From positions 314,682-378,681 of the forward strand of contig NZ_LMGK01000025.1 of NCBI RefSeq assembly GCF_001427125.1: a stretch of DNA of 64,000 nucleotides, given 5' to 3'. How positions within the stretch are numbered: position 1 is the first letter of the stretch; every line of letters starts with the position of its first letter. The notes beneath the pieces were generated by a model, which searched no databases, was not told the origin of the DNA, and worked only from the letters and a program-made list of their open reading frames with translations. The position numbers and the translations under genes were made by a program. This DNA is from Pseudomonas sp. Root562 (GTDB lineage: Bacteria; Pseudomonadota; Gammaproteobacteria; Pseudomonadales; Pseudomonadaceae). This document shows positions 1 to 8,986 of this stretch, piece by piece.

Positions 1-5
1 AAGCA

Positions 6-29
6 CAACGCCCTGCGAACAGGGCGTTG
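6..29 (-). terminator. Hairpin terminator after the DUF1302/DUF1329 unit
   Basis: A perfect 10-bp stem (arms 6-15 and 20-29) closes on a CGAA loop, 21 bp past the stop codon of the DUF1329 gene. The T-tract on the minus strand is weak, so it may also act as an mRNA 3' stabilising hairpin. Confidence 0.7.
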
Positions 30-50
30 GATTCAAGCCAGGGCCCGACG

Positions 51-1418
51 TCAGCGAATGCCGGCGTTACGCAGCGCCGATGGGGTGAAGTCGGTCATTT
101 TCGCGGTCATGCCATAGGTCGTTGCATGTTTGGCCTGATTGGTCATGGCCAATACGTTGTAGCGACCCGCGATCAGGTCATAGATCCCGAGCATGGCGAA
201 GTTGGAAGCGCCGCGCTCGTAGTCATTGATCGCATAGCCTTCGGCAACTCGCCACAGCTGTCCGCGACCATCGTAGTGATCGACCTCGGCAAGCTGCCAG
301 GTGTCTTCGTCGAAGTACATGTCACGCTTGGCATATACATGGCGCTGGCCCGGTTTCAACGTGGCCTCGACATGCCACACGCGGTGCAACTCATAACGGG
401 TCAGGTCCTGATTGATGTGCCCCGGCTTGATGATGTCGTCGTACTTCACTTTCGGCGACTGCAAGCGATAGTTGTTGTACGGGATGTACAGCTCCTTTTT
501 GCCCACCAGCTTCCAGTCATAACGATCCGGCGCGCCGTTCATCATGTCGGTGTTGTCGGCGGTACGCATGCCGTCGGAGCCATTGCCCGGCCCGTCGTAA
601 GCCACTTGCGGCGCACGGCGTACGCGGCGCTGTCCGGCGTTGTAGACCCATGCCAGGCGCGGTTCCTTGACCTGATCGATGGTCTCGTGGATCAGGATCA
701 CACTGCCGGCCATGCGCGAAGGTGCGGTGATTTCCTGTTTGTAGTAGTACAGAACGTTGTCACCTTCCCCACCTTCGACCCCTTCCATCAGCTGCGGGAA
801 TGCCAGCTTGTCGTCGTACTCGACGATCGAGTACGACCCGTTGGCCTGCGGTGCAGCCTGAGCCGCCTGCCGCTCCATGTTGCCGCCGCGATAGCGGTTG
901 GTGTGGTTCCAGTAAACCTCGACGCCATTCTTTGGAATCGGGAACGGGTAGTAACGGGTTTGCGTGAAGTTCTGCAGGCCATTACCGTCAGGTGTCAGCT
1001 CGGTGGTCACCGCGCTCTTTTTCGCAATGTCGTAAATGTTCTGCGGTGACGCCGCGGTGCGCTGAGTCTTGTACACCGGGATCCTGTAGCTGTCCGGATA
1101 GCGTTTGAACATCGCCAGTTGGCCCGGCGTCAGCTTGTCCTTGTACTGGTCGGCGTTGGCCGCGGTAATCACCATTAGTGGCTTGTCACCAGCGAAAGGA
1201 TCGCCGAGAAAGCCATTCTCGAGTGCCGCCGCACCGGGCTTCAAACCACCGGCCCAGGCCGGAATGCTACCGTTGGCGTTACCTTCTTTCTGTGCGCCCA
1301 ACGGTGTCAGCGTGGTGCCCAACTGGGCGGCTTCCTGGGGCGAAACGGCGGCCATTACAGCACTGGCCAGCAACGACAGACTCAGTGCGCCGGCGCGCAG
1401 AATAAAACGTGCGTTCAT
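51..1418 (-). CDS. DUF1329 family exported protein
   Basis: This 455-residue protein has a signal peptide (MNARF start, hydrophobic ALSLSLLASAVMA core). The mature part has the aromatic-rich, LolB/LppX-like character of the DUF1329 family. Family members sit next to DUF1302 genes and are implicated in handling hydrophobic substrates at the outer membrane; the biochemical role is unproven. I chose the ATG at 1418 because AGAGGA precedes it; an upstream in-frame codon at 1445 lies in the neighbouring stop. It follows the DUF1302 gene by 26 bp, so the two are one transcript. Inferred role: uptake or envelope transfer of the lipophilic compound degraded by the acyl-CoA enzymes further right. Confidence 0.88.
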   Translation of the reverse strand: MNARFILRAGALSLSLLASAVMAAVSPQEAAQLGTTLTPLGAQKEGNANGSIPAWAGGLKPGAAALENGFLGDPFAGDKPLMVITAANADQYKDKLTPGQLAMFKRYPDSYRIPVYKTQRTAASPQNIYDIAKKSAVTTELTPDGNGLQNFTQTRYYPFPIPKNGVEVYWNHTNRYRGGNMERQAAQAAPQANGSYSIVEYDDKLAFPQLMEGVEGGEGDNVLYYYKQEITAPSRMAGSVILIHETIDQVKEPRLAWVYNAGQRRVRRAPQVAYDGPGNGSDGMRTADNTDMMNGAPDRYDWKLVGKKELYIPYNNYRLQSPKVKYDDIIKPGHINQDLTRYELHRVWHVEATLKPGQRHVYAKRDMYFDEDTWQLAEVDHYDGRGQLWRVAEGYAINDYERGASNFAMLGIYDLIAGRYNVLAMTNQAKHATTYGMTAKMTDFTPSALRNAGIR

Positions 1419-1444
1419 GTTCAGTTTCCTCTGGCAGGGTTGCA

Positions 1445-3277
1445 TCAGAAATTCACGCCGAAGCTGAGCGCAACGTAGTCGCGATCGACGTTGGTATTGA
1501 AATCGCCACCGAAGTAATTGGTGTAACTGAGGCTGGCGTTGTAGGTGTTCAGGTAATCGGCATCTACCCCGACACTGACCGCTTTGGACCCTTCATCGAA
1601 GTTCGGACCGTAGCCGGACACGTCATGGGACCAGGCCAGGTTCGGCGACAGGTTGATGCCGGCGATCACGTTCTGGTAATCGAGCTTGCCGCGCAGGCGA
1701 TAGCCCCAACTGTTGCTGGTATAGAAACCATCGTCGTTGCATTCCTGCGCCGGGTTACTGGCAGTCGGCGTGCCGGCGGCAGTGCCCAGGCAAGTAGCCG
1801 GTCCCGCCGCACCTTGCAGTTCGCCACTGCCAAAGGCCGGGCTGCGACCGAAACGCAGGTCGGAACCGTCGGCCTTGCCCAGGCCGTTGATATGGTTGTA
1901 ACCGACCTCACCCACCACAGTCAGGCGACTGGCACCGAGTACCTGGTCGAAGAACTGGGTCGCGGTGACCTGGGCCTGGGTCACTGGCATGCGCTTGTAG
2001 CCGTTGACCTCGGCGCCCAGATTGCGGCCGGCAAAACCGGTAGTGATCAGCGGCGAAGTTGCACCGAACGTCGCCGCAGACAGCAAATCAGCCGTGTTCA
2101 GTTGCAACGGCATGTTCGGCCGGTAGCTGACTTCGCCACCCAGCGATACGCCTGAAACGTTGGTCTGGAAGCTCAAGCCGTAAAGGCGAATGTCTTCCGG
2201 ATAGTCGACGAAATAACGGACACTGCGCGCCGAAGTCACACCGCCAGCGGCACTGCTCATCTGATTGATGCTCAGGTAAGGGTTGCGGCTGTGGTAGTTC
2301 ATTGCGTAGGCACCGAACTCGGTGTCGTTCGCCTCCGGCACGTACCAGCGCAGGGCCAGGCCATACTGTCCGCTGTCGCGCGCATCGTTATCTTTCAAAC
2401 GTGGAATAAAGGCGTCGTCGGTCCCTGCCGCGACGGCAGCCAGACCGCCGGTGTTGCGTGCCGCACCCGGTGGCAAATCCAGCCCGGCAACCACCAGGCG
2501 GTCGTTACAACCTTGCGGTACGCCGTCATTGCCGAAGAACGTGCCGCAGTTGTCGACCACCGACTTGTCCCACTCCAGCTGATAAAACGCTTCGGCGGTA
2601 ATGTTATCGGCCAGCCCCTGGGACACGTAGAGCAAGTTGACCGGAATCAGGCCTTCCTTCACTTCCGCGCCCGGACGACGCAGGGCTGCGACGTCGATCG
2701 GGTTGATGCTGTTGATCGAGTTGCCGATAAATGTACTTTCGCCCCAGCTCACCACTTGTTTGCCCAAGCGAACGTTGCCGACCTGATCACCGATGTTGTA
2801 GTTGTGGTAGACGAAGCTGTCGAGGAACATCGCCCCGGACGATTTCGCCGCGCGATCACGTCCCGAGTCGTTGATGTCATAGAACGGACGGCTCTCGTCC
2901 ATCAGTTCAAAGTCATACCAATATTTGCCACGCACGAATGCGCCGCTGTCTGCGTACTTGAGCTCCAGGTCGTGCACGCCTTTGAAGATCTTCGAGAAGG
3001 TCTCCCCTTTCTTGAAGTTCAGGCGGTTGTCATCGGTCGTCCGCGACGAGGACTCGCCGCCAGTGACACCTTGGGAGTTGAAGTTGGAAATGAACTGCTT
3101 GTCCGGGTCGGCCGTCGACCAACTGGCCCCTACCGACAGCGACGAGTCGAACGTCCCTTGAATCTCCCCGATGTTGAAATCCACAGCATGAGCCTGATTG
3201 CTCGCGCAGGTGGCAACCATCACAGCGACGGCCAGCAGACTTGGCTGAAAGACTCCGCGCATTGTTGTTTTTGTCAT
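1445..3277 (-). CDS. DUF1302 family outer-membrane protein
   Basis: This 610-residue protein has a signal peptide ending at QAHA and many alternating aromatic and polar segments, ending in GVNF as expected for an outer-membrane beta-barrel. DUF1302 proteins pair with DUF1329 proteins near steroid, terpenoid and hydrocarbon catabolic genes. ATG 3277 is chosen because GGGGA lies 6 nt upstream and the signal peptide begins there. It is the first gene of a two-gene unit. A CACCC-GAAT-GGGTG element lies 67 bp upstream, like the elements before the other catabolic operons here, so it is probably co-regulated with them. Confidence 0.9.
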   Translation of the reverse strand: MTKTTMRGVFQPSLLAVAVMVATCASNQAHAVDFNIGEIQGTFDSSLSVGASWSTADPDKQFISNFNSQGVTGGESSSRTTDDNRLNFKKGETFSKIFKGVHDLELKYADSGAFVRGKYWYDFELMDESRPFYDINDSGRDRAAKSSGAMFLDSFVYHNYNIGDQVGNVRLGKQVVSWGESTFIGNSINSINPIDVAALRRPGAEVKEGLIPVNLLYVSQGLADNITAEAFYQLEWDKSVVDNCGTFFGNDGVPQGCNDRLVVAGLDLPPGAARNTGGLAAVAAGTDDAFIPRLKDNDARDSGQYGLALRWYVPEANDTEFGAYAMNYHSRNPYLSINQMSSAAGGVTSARSVRYFVDYPEDIRLYGLSFQTNVSGVSLGGEVSYRPNMPLQLNTADLLSAATFGATSPLITTGFAGRNLGAEVNGYKRMPVTQAQVTATQFFDQVLGASRLTVVGEVGYNHINGLGKADGSDLRFGRSPAFGSGELQGAAGPATCLGTAAGTPTASNPAQECNDDGFYTSNSWGYRLRGKLDYQNVIAGINLSPNLAWSHDVSGYGPNFDEGSKAVSVGVDADYLNTYNASLSYTNYFGGDFNTNVDRDYVALSFGVNF

Positions 3278-3342
3278 GCGGTTTCCCCGATTAAGGATGA
3301 CGTGGTGAGAGCCCATGCTAGCGAGGCTCCCGGGATGCCCTC

Positions 3343-3358
3343 ACACCCGAATGGGTGA
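3343..3358 (-). promoter_or_regulatory. Regulon operator A (variant), before DUF1302
   Basis: The inverted repeat ACACCC-GAAT-GGGTGA has a 4-nt spacer instead of 5. On the minus strand, exactly 22 nt after its edge, comes TAGCAT (3320-3315), a plausible -10 box. It matches elements B-E in sequence and placement. The binding protein is inferred to be the LuxR/MalT-like regulator at 14725-17544. Confidence 0.6.
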
Positions 3359-3445
3359 TTTGAAGGACGTGTTTTTTTGCACTTTTCATTGCCGCGTAAC
3401 GACCCGTTTCGAGATGCGCTCGACGGGCGTTACGCCTGGTGACAC

Positions 3446-4234
3446 TTACCCGGTGAAAGTCGGGGAGCGCTTTTCGATGAACGCCGTTACCGCCTCCCGG
3501 TGATCGGCCGTCTGGTGCGACAGCACCTGGAAGGTCGCCGACATTTCCAGCAGCGTGTCGAGTCGCGTATGCAAGGCTTCGCGCAACAACCGTTTGGCCA
3601 GACGCACGGCGTGGGGTGGGTTGGCAGCGATCGCCGCGGCAATTTCCCTGGCGTTGTCCAACAGTTGCCCGGCCGGGACGACGCGGGACACCAGGTTCCA
3701 TTGCTCGGCCTGGCGGGCATCGATCGTTTGCCCGGTCAGGGTCAGTTCGGTGGCCCGCGACAAGCCGATGATGCGCGGCAACAACCACGCACCGCCGTCG
3801 CCGGGAATGATCCCGAGCTTGACGAAGCTTTCAGCAAACCTGGCCTGCTCGGATGCCACGCGGATGTCGCACATGCAGGCCAGATCGAGGCCTGCACCAA
3901 TGGCGGCGCCGTTGACCGCGGCGATGACTGGCACTTCCAGATTGAACAGCGCCAGTGGCAGTCGTTGAATGCCGGTGCGGTACTCCTGACGCAACTGCAT
4001 GCCCGACATCTGCGCGTATCGATCCATGTCGCGAACGTTGCCGCCGGAGCAAAACGCGCTGCCTGCGCCCGTGATGATGACCGCGCGCACACTGCTGTCG
4101 CGCTCGATCCGTTCGATGGCTTCGAGGAACTCGGGAACAGCGCTATTGCCCGTCAAAGGGTTGCGGCGCTCGGGGTCGTTCATCGTCAGGGTGACGACAT
4201 GCCCCTGTTGTTCGTACTTCAGAAACTCACTCAT
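3446..4234 (-). CDS. Enoyl-CoA hydratase/isomerase family protein
   Basis: This 262-residue crotonase-fold enzyme has the CSGGNVRDM oxyanion-hole segment, the second oxyanion segment AVNGAAIGAGLDLA, and FAESFVKLGIIPGDGG carrying acidic residues in the catalytic region. It would hydrate or isomerise an enoyl-CoA. It is the last gene of the unit starting with the dehydrogenase at 8800. It follows the preceding stop by 9 bp, and GAGGA lies before its ATG. A distinct crotonase at 12534-13337 lies in the neighbouring unit, so the two probably act on different intermediates. Confidence 0.9.
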   Translation of the reverse strand: MSEFLKYEQQGHVVTLTMNDPERRNPLTGNSAVPEFLEAIERIERDSSVRAVIITGAGSAFCSGGNVRDMDRYAQMSGMQLRQEYRTGIQRLPLALFNLEVPVIAAVNGAAIGAGLDLACMCDIRVASEQARFAESFVKLGIIPGDGGAWLLPRIIGLSRATELTLTGQTIDARQAEQWNLVSRVVPAGQLLDNAREIAAAIAANPPHAVRLAKRLLREALHTRLDTLLEMSATFQVLSHQTADHREAVTAFIEKRSPTFTG

Positions 4235-4243
4235 GGGGTGTCC

Positions 4244-5245
4244 TCAAGCAGTTTGTGACGGGGTAACAGTGCGCACGAATTCACTGGCGGTAACCTTCGG
4301 TTTCTCCAGCAATGCCTGGCCGACGATGTTGTTCCACCAGGTCTCCGAACCTTCGCTGACCCGCCATTGGTGCAGGCGCCGAGTGAACAGTTGCAGATCC
4401 AGCTCTTCGGTCACGCCGATAGCGCCGAACAATGCATGGGCAATGGCGGTCACCTGTGGAACGGCCATGCTGGTGCGGGCCTTGGCGATGGCCGCGGGAA
4501 TCAAATCGGGCACCGGACGGTCGCCTGCAAAGGCCAGTTCGGCAGCAATTCGGGAAGCGGCCACCTGCTCCGCCATGACGCTGAGCTGATGCTGGACCGC
4601 CTGGAATTTGCCGATGGCCTTGCCGAACTGGATCCGGTCATTGCAGTACTCAAGCGTCATGCCGAGCACCTTCTCCATCGCGCCGGCAATGGACGCTGCA
4701 TGGATGGCAGCGTTAAACAGGCGAGCCTCTTGTCCCTTGCTTCCAAGAGACACGCCGCCGGCGTCCTGCGGCCAATACAGCGTGGCGCACTGGCTGCCAT
4801 GCACACCGTCGGGCTCGCGCCGTGCCTGACTGCAGTCAAGCAACAACAACTCGCCCTGCAGGTTCACCAAGGCAAAATCGGCAAGGGTGCCGTAGGCCAG
4901 GCGCGGTACGCACAAGCCATCATCGGCCTGCCGGAAAGCCGCGCCCGCCAGGGTCAACATGCCGCTCGGCGGTGCATGCGGGCAGTCACGCATCAGTGCC
5001 CGTGCGGCAATGCTTTGGGCTACCGGAAGCGGCAGTGCATGACGGCCGAAAGCGAGGAAAATCGGGAACAACGACTCCAGTGTCAGCCCCGCGCCATCCG
5101 CCACTTCCGGGGTCAACAACTCGAGAAACCCGCCGTTCTCCAATGCGCTCCATAGCGCCGTGGCGCGGTCGCCGTTTTCAACCGCGCGAACCAGCGCCGG
5201 GGTGCACAAGTCAGTCAGTATTTTCTCAATGGCTTCAGTGAACAT
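4244..5245 (-). CDS. Acyl-CoA dehydrogenase, short subunit
   Basis: At 333 residues this is shorter than the usual 380. The N-terminal helical domain is reduced, but the C-terminal part keeps the DRIQFGKAIGKFQAVQH segment of the FAD-binding helical domain. It lies 21 bp after a full-length paralogue (5267-6424) in the same operon. Adjacent long and short dehydrogenase genes are the hallmark of alpha2beta2 heterotetrameric enzymes acting on steroid-side-chain or other bulky CoA esters in actinobacteria and proteobacteria. I infer it is the partner subunit of the upstream gene; independent activity is possible. Confidence 0.88.
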   Translation of the reverse strand: MFTEAIEKILTDLCTPALVRAVENGDRATALWSALENGGFLELLTPEVADGAGLTLESLFPIFLAFGRHALPLPVAQSIAARALMRDCPHAPPSGMLTLAGAAFRQADDGLCVPRLAYGTLADFALVNLQGELLLLDCSQARREPDGVHGSQCATLYWPQDAGGVSLGSKGQEARLFNAAIHAASIAGAMEKVLGMTLEYCNDRIQFGKAIGKFQAVQHQLSVMAEQVAASRIAAELAFAGDRPVPDLIPAAIAKARTSMAVPQVTAIAHALFGAIGVTEELDLQLFTRRLHQWRVSEGSETWWNNIVGQALLEKPKVTASEFVRTVTPSQTA

Positions 5246-5266
5246 GACGATGTTTCCTATTCGATA

Positions 5267-6424
5267 TCAGCGCAGGCCAAGGCCACGGGCAATCATGCCG
5301 CGCAGGATTTCCCGGGTGCCGCCGCGCAACGAAAAAGTCGGCGCGACCTGGTTCAGGTAGGCGACGGTGCGGTACAGCTCATCGTCAATCGGAGCATCCG
5401 GATTCGCGCTGATGGCTGCGGCAATAGCGGCCGGAATCGATTGTTCGAATTCGGTACCGATGTCCTTGACCAACGCCGCTTCCACCACCGGACTCTGCCC
5501 TTGGGCGAGCAATGACGTCAGCGCCACCGATAAATTGCGCAGGCTGGTCAGTTGCGTAAGGAAACCGCCGAGCAACGCTGTCTCGGCGACGCTGGCACCG
5601 TTGCGGCGCAGGGTCTCTGCCCACAGGTCGAGCAGCACCACGCTGGAATAGAAGCGCTCCGGCCCGCTGCGCTCGAACGCCAGTTCGGCATTGACCTGTT
5701 TCCAGCCACTGCCCTCCTCGCCCACCAGCGCGTCCTCACCCAGCAGCACATCGTCGAACGCCACTTCGGAAAAATGCGCATCCCCGGCGAGGTCAACAAT
5801 GGGCCGTACGCTGATGCCCGGTTGCTTGAGATCGATGATGAATTGCGACAGCCCGTTATGGCGGTCTTCCGGCGAACCGCTGGTGCGCACCAAAGCGATC
5901 ATGTAATCGGCATGGTGGGCATTGGTGGTCCAGATCTTGCGACCGCTCAGGCGCCACCCGCCTTCGCAACGGCTGGCCCGACTGCGCACACTGGCCAGGT
6001 CGGAGCCTGAGTTGGGTTCGCTCATGCCGATGCAGAAAAACGCTTGTCCGGCACAGATGCGCGGCAGGTAAAAATCTTTCTGTGCGTTGCTGCCGAACTT
6101 CAGGATCAACGGCCCGCTCTGGCGGTCAGCGATCCAGTGCGCCGCCACCGGGGCACCGGCCGACAGCAACTCTTCGACCAACACAAAGCGGCTGAAGGCA
6201 TCGAGCCCGGCGCCACCGTAGGATTCGGGCAAGGTCAGACCGACCCAGCCACGCTGTGCCAGTTTGCGACTGAAAGCGGCGTCGAAACCGGTCCAGCTGC
6301 GTGCCCGCACATCGGCCGCAACCATTGGCAAGTGCTCGGCCAGAAAGCTTTTGACTTCGGCCCGAAAGGCCTGCGCGTGGTCGGGCAACGCGGTCAAGCG
6401 GAAGGCGTCGAGCAGGCTGCTCAC
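5267..6424 (-). CDS. Acyl-CoA dehydrogenase, long subunit
   Basis: This 385-residue flavoprotein has the N-terminal helical domain (TLPESYGGAGLD), the beta-domain motif GMSEPNSGSDLASV with the WTTNAHHADYM segment, and a C-terminal helical domain ending RGGTREILRGMIARGLG. It introduces an alpha,beta double bond into an acyl-CoA and passes electrons to ETF. Its start overlaps the stop of the thiolase gene by four bases (ATGA), so translation is coupled. The next gene encodes a shorter dehydrogenase, suggesting a heteromeric enzyme. Confidence 0.92.
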   Translation of the reverse strand: MSSLLDAFRLTALPDHAQAFRAEVKSFLAEHLPMVAADVRARSWTGFDAAFSRKLAQRGWVGLTLPESYGGAGLDAFSRFVLVEELLSAGAPVAAHWIADRQSGPLILKFGSNAQKDFYLPRICAGQAFFCIGMSEPNSGSDLASVRSRASRCEGGWRLSGRKIWTTNAHHADYMIALVRTSGSPEDRHNGLSQFIIDLKQPGISVRPIVDLAGDAHFSEVAFDDVLLGEDALVGEEGSGWKQVNAELAFERSGPERFYSSVVLLDLWAETLRRNGASVAETALLGGFLTQLTSLRNLSVALTSLLAQGQSPVVEAALVKDIGTEFEQSIPAAIAAAISANPDAPIDDELYRTVAYLNQVAPTFSLRGGTREILRGMIARGLGLR

Positions 6425-7629
6425 TGGGCACCCCCGTTGACTTTACCGTACAGCGTCACCACGCACGCCCCACCCAGACCGAGGTTATGCGCCATGGCCA
6501 GGCGTGCGCCCTCGACCTGTCGCTGATCGGCGTTGCCGCGCAATTGCTGGGTCAACTCGTAGCACTGTGCCAGACCGGTGGCGCCCAGTGGGTGGCCCTT
6601 GGAAAGCAGGCCACCGGATGGGTTGACGACAATTTGTCCGCCGTAGGTATTGTCGCCGTCCATGACGAATTTTTCCGCGCCGCCTTCGGGGCAAAACCCC
6701 AGCGACTCGTAGCAGATCACTTCGTTCTGGGCGAAGCAGTCGTGCAGCTCGCAGACGTCGATGTCTTGTGGTCCGACGCCCGCCTTTTCGTACACCTGGC
6801 CGACGGCGGCATGGGTCATGTGCGTGCCGACCCAATCGAGCATTGACGGTTCTTCGAAGTTGAAGGATTGCGGCGTGTCCGTGGTCATCGCCTGGGCGAC
6901 GATTTCCACGTCACGACGCAAGCCATGCTTTTTCGCGAAACGTTCGGAGACCAGAATCGCCGCCGCGCCACCGCAGGTCGGCGGACATGCCATCAGACGG
7001 GTCATGACGCCTGGCAGGATTACCGGGTCGTTCATCACGTCTTCGACACTGAGCACCTTGCGAAACAAAGCGAGCGGGTTGTTGGCGGCATGACGGCTGG
7101 CCTTGGCGCGTACCGCGGCGAAGGTTTCCATCTTGCAGCCGTATTTGTCCATGTACTCGCGCCCGGCACCGCCAAAGGTACGGATGGCCTGCGGCATGCC
7201 CTCCATATCGGCGGTCAGGCCACGCAGAATCGGCAGGAAACGCTCGCGGGTCGGCGGGCGGTCGTCCCAATGGGATTTCAAAGCGCCGGCCTGCATTTGT
7301 TCGAAGCCGACCGCCAGCACGCAATCGGCAGAACCGGATTCAATGGCCTTGCGCGCCAGGAACAGCGCAGTGGAGCCGGTCGAGCAATTGTTGTTGACGT
7401 TGACCACCGGAATCCCGGTCATGCCGATTTCGTACAGCACGGTCTGACCGCAGGTGGAGTCGCCATAGACGTAACCGGCGTAAGCCTCCTGGATCAGGCT
7501 GTAATCGATCGCCGCATCGACCAGGGCGAGACGTATCGCTTCGGCCCCCATCTGCACGTAGGTCGGGCTGTCGCTGGGCTTGCGGAACGGGATCATGCCG
7601 ACGCCGGCAACCAGTACTTTTTCGCTCAT
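6421..7629 (-). CDS. SCPx-type thiolase (lipid-transfer protein family)
   Basis: This 402-residue thiolase has Cys82 in NNNCSTGSTALF, a His in ELHDCFAQNE and the GHPLGATG motif. This is the SCP2/SCPx thiolase subfamily, used for beta-keto cleavage of branched or sterol-type side chains. ATG 7629 is chosen since the family begins MSxKVxVAGVGM. A paralogue with the same active site lies at 18990-20174. No DUF35 (OB-fold) partner, which many bacterial Ltp enzymes need, is present in the window. It lies 31 bp after the dehydrogenase at 7661-8800. Confidence 0.9.
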   Translation of the reverse strand: MSEKVLVAGVGMIPFRKPSDSPTYVQMGAEAIRLALVDAAIDYSLIQEAYAGYVYGDSTCGQTVLYEIGMTGIPVVNVNNNCSTGSTALFLARKAIESGSADCVLAVGFEQMQAGALKSHWDDRPPTRERFLPILRGLTADMEGMPQAIRTFGGAGREYMDKYGCKMETFAAVRAKASRHAANNPLALFRKVLSVEDVMNDPVILPGVMTRLMACPPTCGGAAAILVSERFAKKHGLRRDVEIVAQAMTTDTPQSFNFEEPSMLDWVGTHMTHAAVGQVYEKAGVGPQDIDVCELHDCFAQNEVICYESLGFCPEGGAEKFVMDGDNTYGGQIVVNPSGGLLSKGHPLGATGLAQCYELTQQLRGNADQRQVEGARLAMAHNLGLGGACVVTLYGKVNGGAQ

Positions 7630-7660
7630 GGTGTCACCTGGAAGAATGAGGGGGAAAGGA

Positions 7661-8800
7661 TCACAACTGGCGCGCGATGAGTTCGCGCAGCACTTCGCTG
7701 GTGCCACCGAAAACCCGGGTCACGCGCATGTCGACGAAGGCGCGGGCGATCGGGTACTCCATCATGTAGCCGTAACCTCCATGCAACTGGACCATGTCGT
7801 CGATGCACTTCCACAGGGTTTCAGTGGCCAGGAGCTTGGCGATGGCCGACTCCTGGACCGTGAGGCGACGACGCATGTGTTCGCCGATGTAGTGATCGAT
7901 GGTCAGGCGCACGGCCGTGGCCTGGGCCTTGATGTCGGCGAGCTTGAATTTGGTGTTCTGGAAGTCCCAGACGGTCTGGTTGAACGCCTTGCGATCCTTC
8001 ACGTACTCGATGGTCTGTTCCAGCAGGCGTTCGAGTTTGGCGGCGCTGTACAACGCGATCACCAGGCGCTCCTGCGGCAGCTCTTCCATCAGGTGCATGA
8101 AGCCTTTGTTTTCCTCACCGAGCAGGTTGCCCACCGGCACGCGCACGTTGTCGAAGAACAGCTCGGCGGTGTCGGCGGCATGCTGGCCGACCTTTTCCAG
8201 CTTGCGCCCGCGACGGAAACCTTCGCGGTCGCACTCGACCATGATCAGGCTGCAGCCCTTGGCGCCGGCACTCGGATCGGTCTTGCAGACGACCACCACC
8301 ATGTCGCAGGTCAGGCCGTTGCTGATGAAGGTCTTGCTGCCATTGATCACCCATTCGTCGCCGTCACGCACGGCGGTGGTGCGGATCGCCTTGAGGTCCG
8401 AACCGGTGCCCGGTTCAGTCATCGCCACGGCCAGAACGGTTTCGCCGGTGCAGATTTTCGGCAGCCATTTGTGTTTCTGCTCTTCGGTGCCCAGACGCAC
8501 GATATAGGGCGCGACGATGTCCGAATGCACACCCAGGCTCCAGCCCGAAACCCCGGCGCGGTACAGCTCTTCGATCAACACCGCAGAGTGACCGAAGTCA
8601 CCGCCGCCACCGCCGTATTCGGTCGGCACGGTGAGGCACAGCAGATTGTGGCGGCCAGCCTTGAGCCAGGTTTCCCGGTCAACCTGCCCGGCCTCGTCCC
8701 ACTGAGCCTGTTTGGGCAAGCATTCACGTTCGAAAAAACGCCGCGCAGTTTCACGCAGCATTTCGTGGTCTTCACGGTAGACGGTACGGTTGATATGCAT
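7661..8800 (-). CDS. Acyl-CoA dehydrogenase (first gene of its unit)
   Basis: This 379-residue enzyme has AMTEPGTGSDLKAIRTTA (flavin and substrate region), DRKAFNQTVWDFQNTKF, and the C-terminal LHGGYGYMMEYPIARAF then FGGTSEVLRELIARQL. It is equal in length and very similar to the dehydrogenase at 17821-18960, so this is a duplicated step or a pair with different chain preferences. ATG 8800 (MHINRTVYREDHEM) aligns with that paralogue. A 187-bp gap with a hairpin separates it from the ligase upstream. Operator B lies 80 bp before the start, so it opens its own transcript of five genes down to 3446. Confidence 0.93.
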   Translation of the reverse strand: MHINRTVYREDHEMLRETARRFFERECLPKQAQWDEAGQVDRETWLKAGRHNLLCLTVPTEYGGGGGDFGHSAVLIEELYRAGVSGWSLGVHSDIVAPYIVRLGTEEQKHKWLPKICTGETVLAVAMTEPGTGSDLKAIRTTAVRDGDEWVINGSKTFISNGLTCDMVVVVCKTDPSAGAKGCSLIMVECDREGFRRGRKLEKVGQHAADTAELFFDNVRVPVGNLLGEENKGFMHLMEELPQERLVIALYSAAKLERLLEQTIEYVKDRKAFNQTVWDFQNTKFKLADIKAQATAVRLTIDHYIGEHMRRRLTVQESAIAKLLATETLWKCIDDMVQLHGGYGYMMEYPIARAFVDMRVTRVFGGTSEVLRELIARQL

Positions 8801-8879
8801 CGGGCTCTCCAGTGGGTTGCCAGGCAAGGCTTGCGCCTGGTTCGTGAGTCCACTGTATTGACGCGGGCGGGTGGTGCAG

Positions 8880-8896
8880 CCACCCGGATCGGGTAG
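8880..8896 (-). promoter_or_regulatory. Regulon operator B, before the acyl-CoA dehydrogenase operon
   Basis: The sequence CCACCC-GGATC-GGGTAG (6-5-6) differs from the best palindrome by one arm base. On the minus strand, 22 nt past its edge, lies TACAGT (8857-8852), a plausible -10 box. The spacing equals that at sites A, C and D. Confidence 0.65.
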
Positions 8897-8943
8897 CGAT
8901 TGCGCGATGACTGGAGAAGCGAAATTCACGCAACAACGCAATA

Positions 8944-8973
8944 CCCTGTGGGAGCCAGCTCGCTCCCACAGGG
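8944..8973. repeat. REP-type palindrome, possible terminator
   Basis: Arms CCCTGTGGGAGC and its complement (12 bp, 8944-8955 and 8962-8973) form a strong hairpin of the common fluorescent-Pseudomonas REP type. It sits 14 bp past the stop of the ligase gene, so it probably also ends or attenuates that transcript. Confidence 0.75.
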
Positions 8974-8986
8974 GTTCAGGGTGTGG

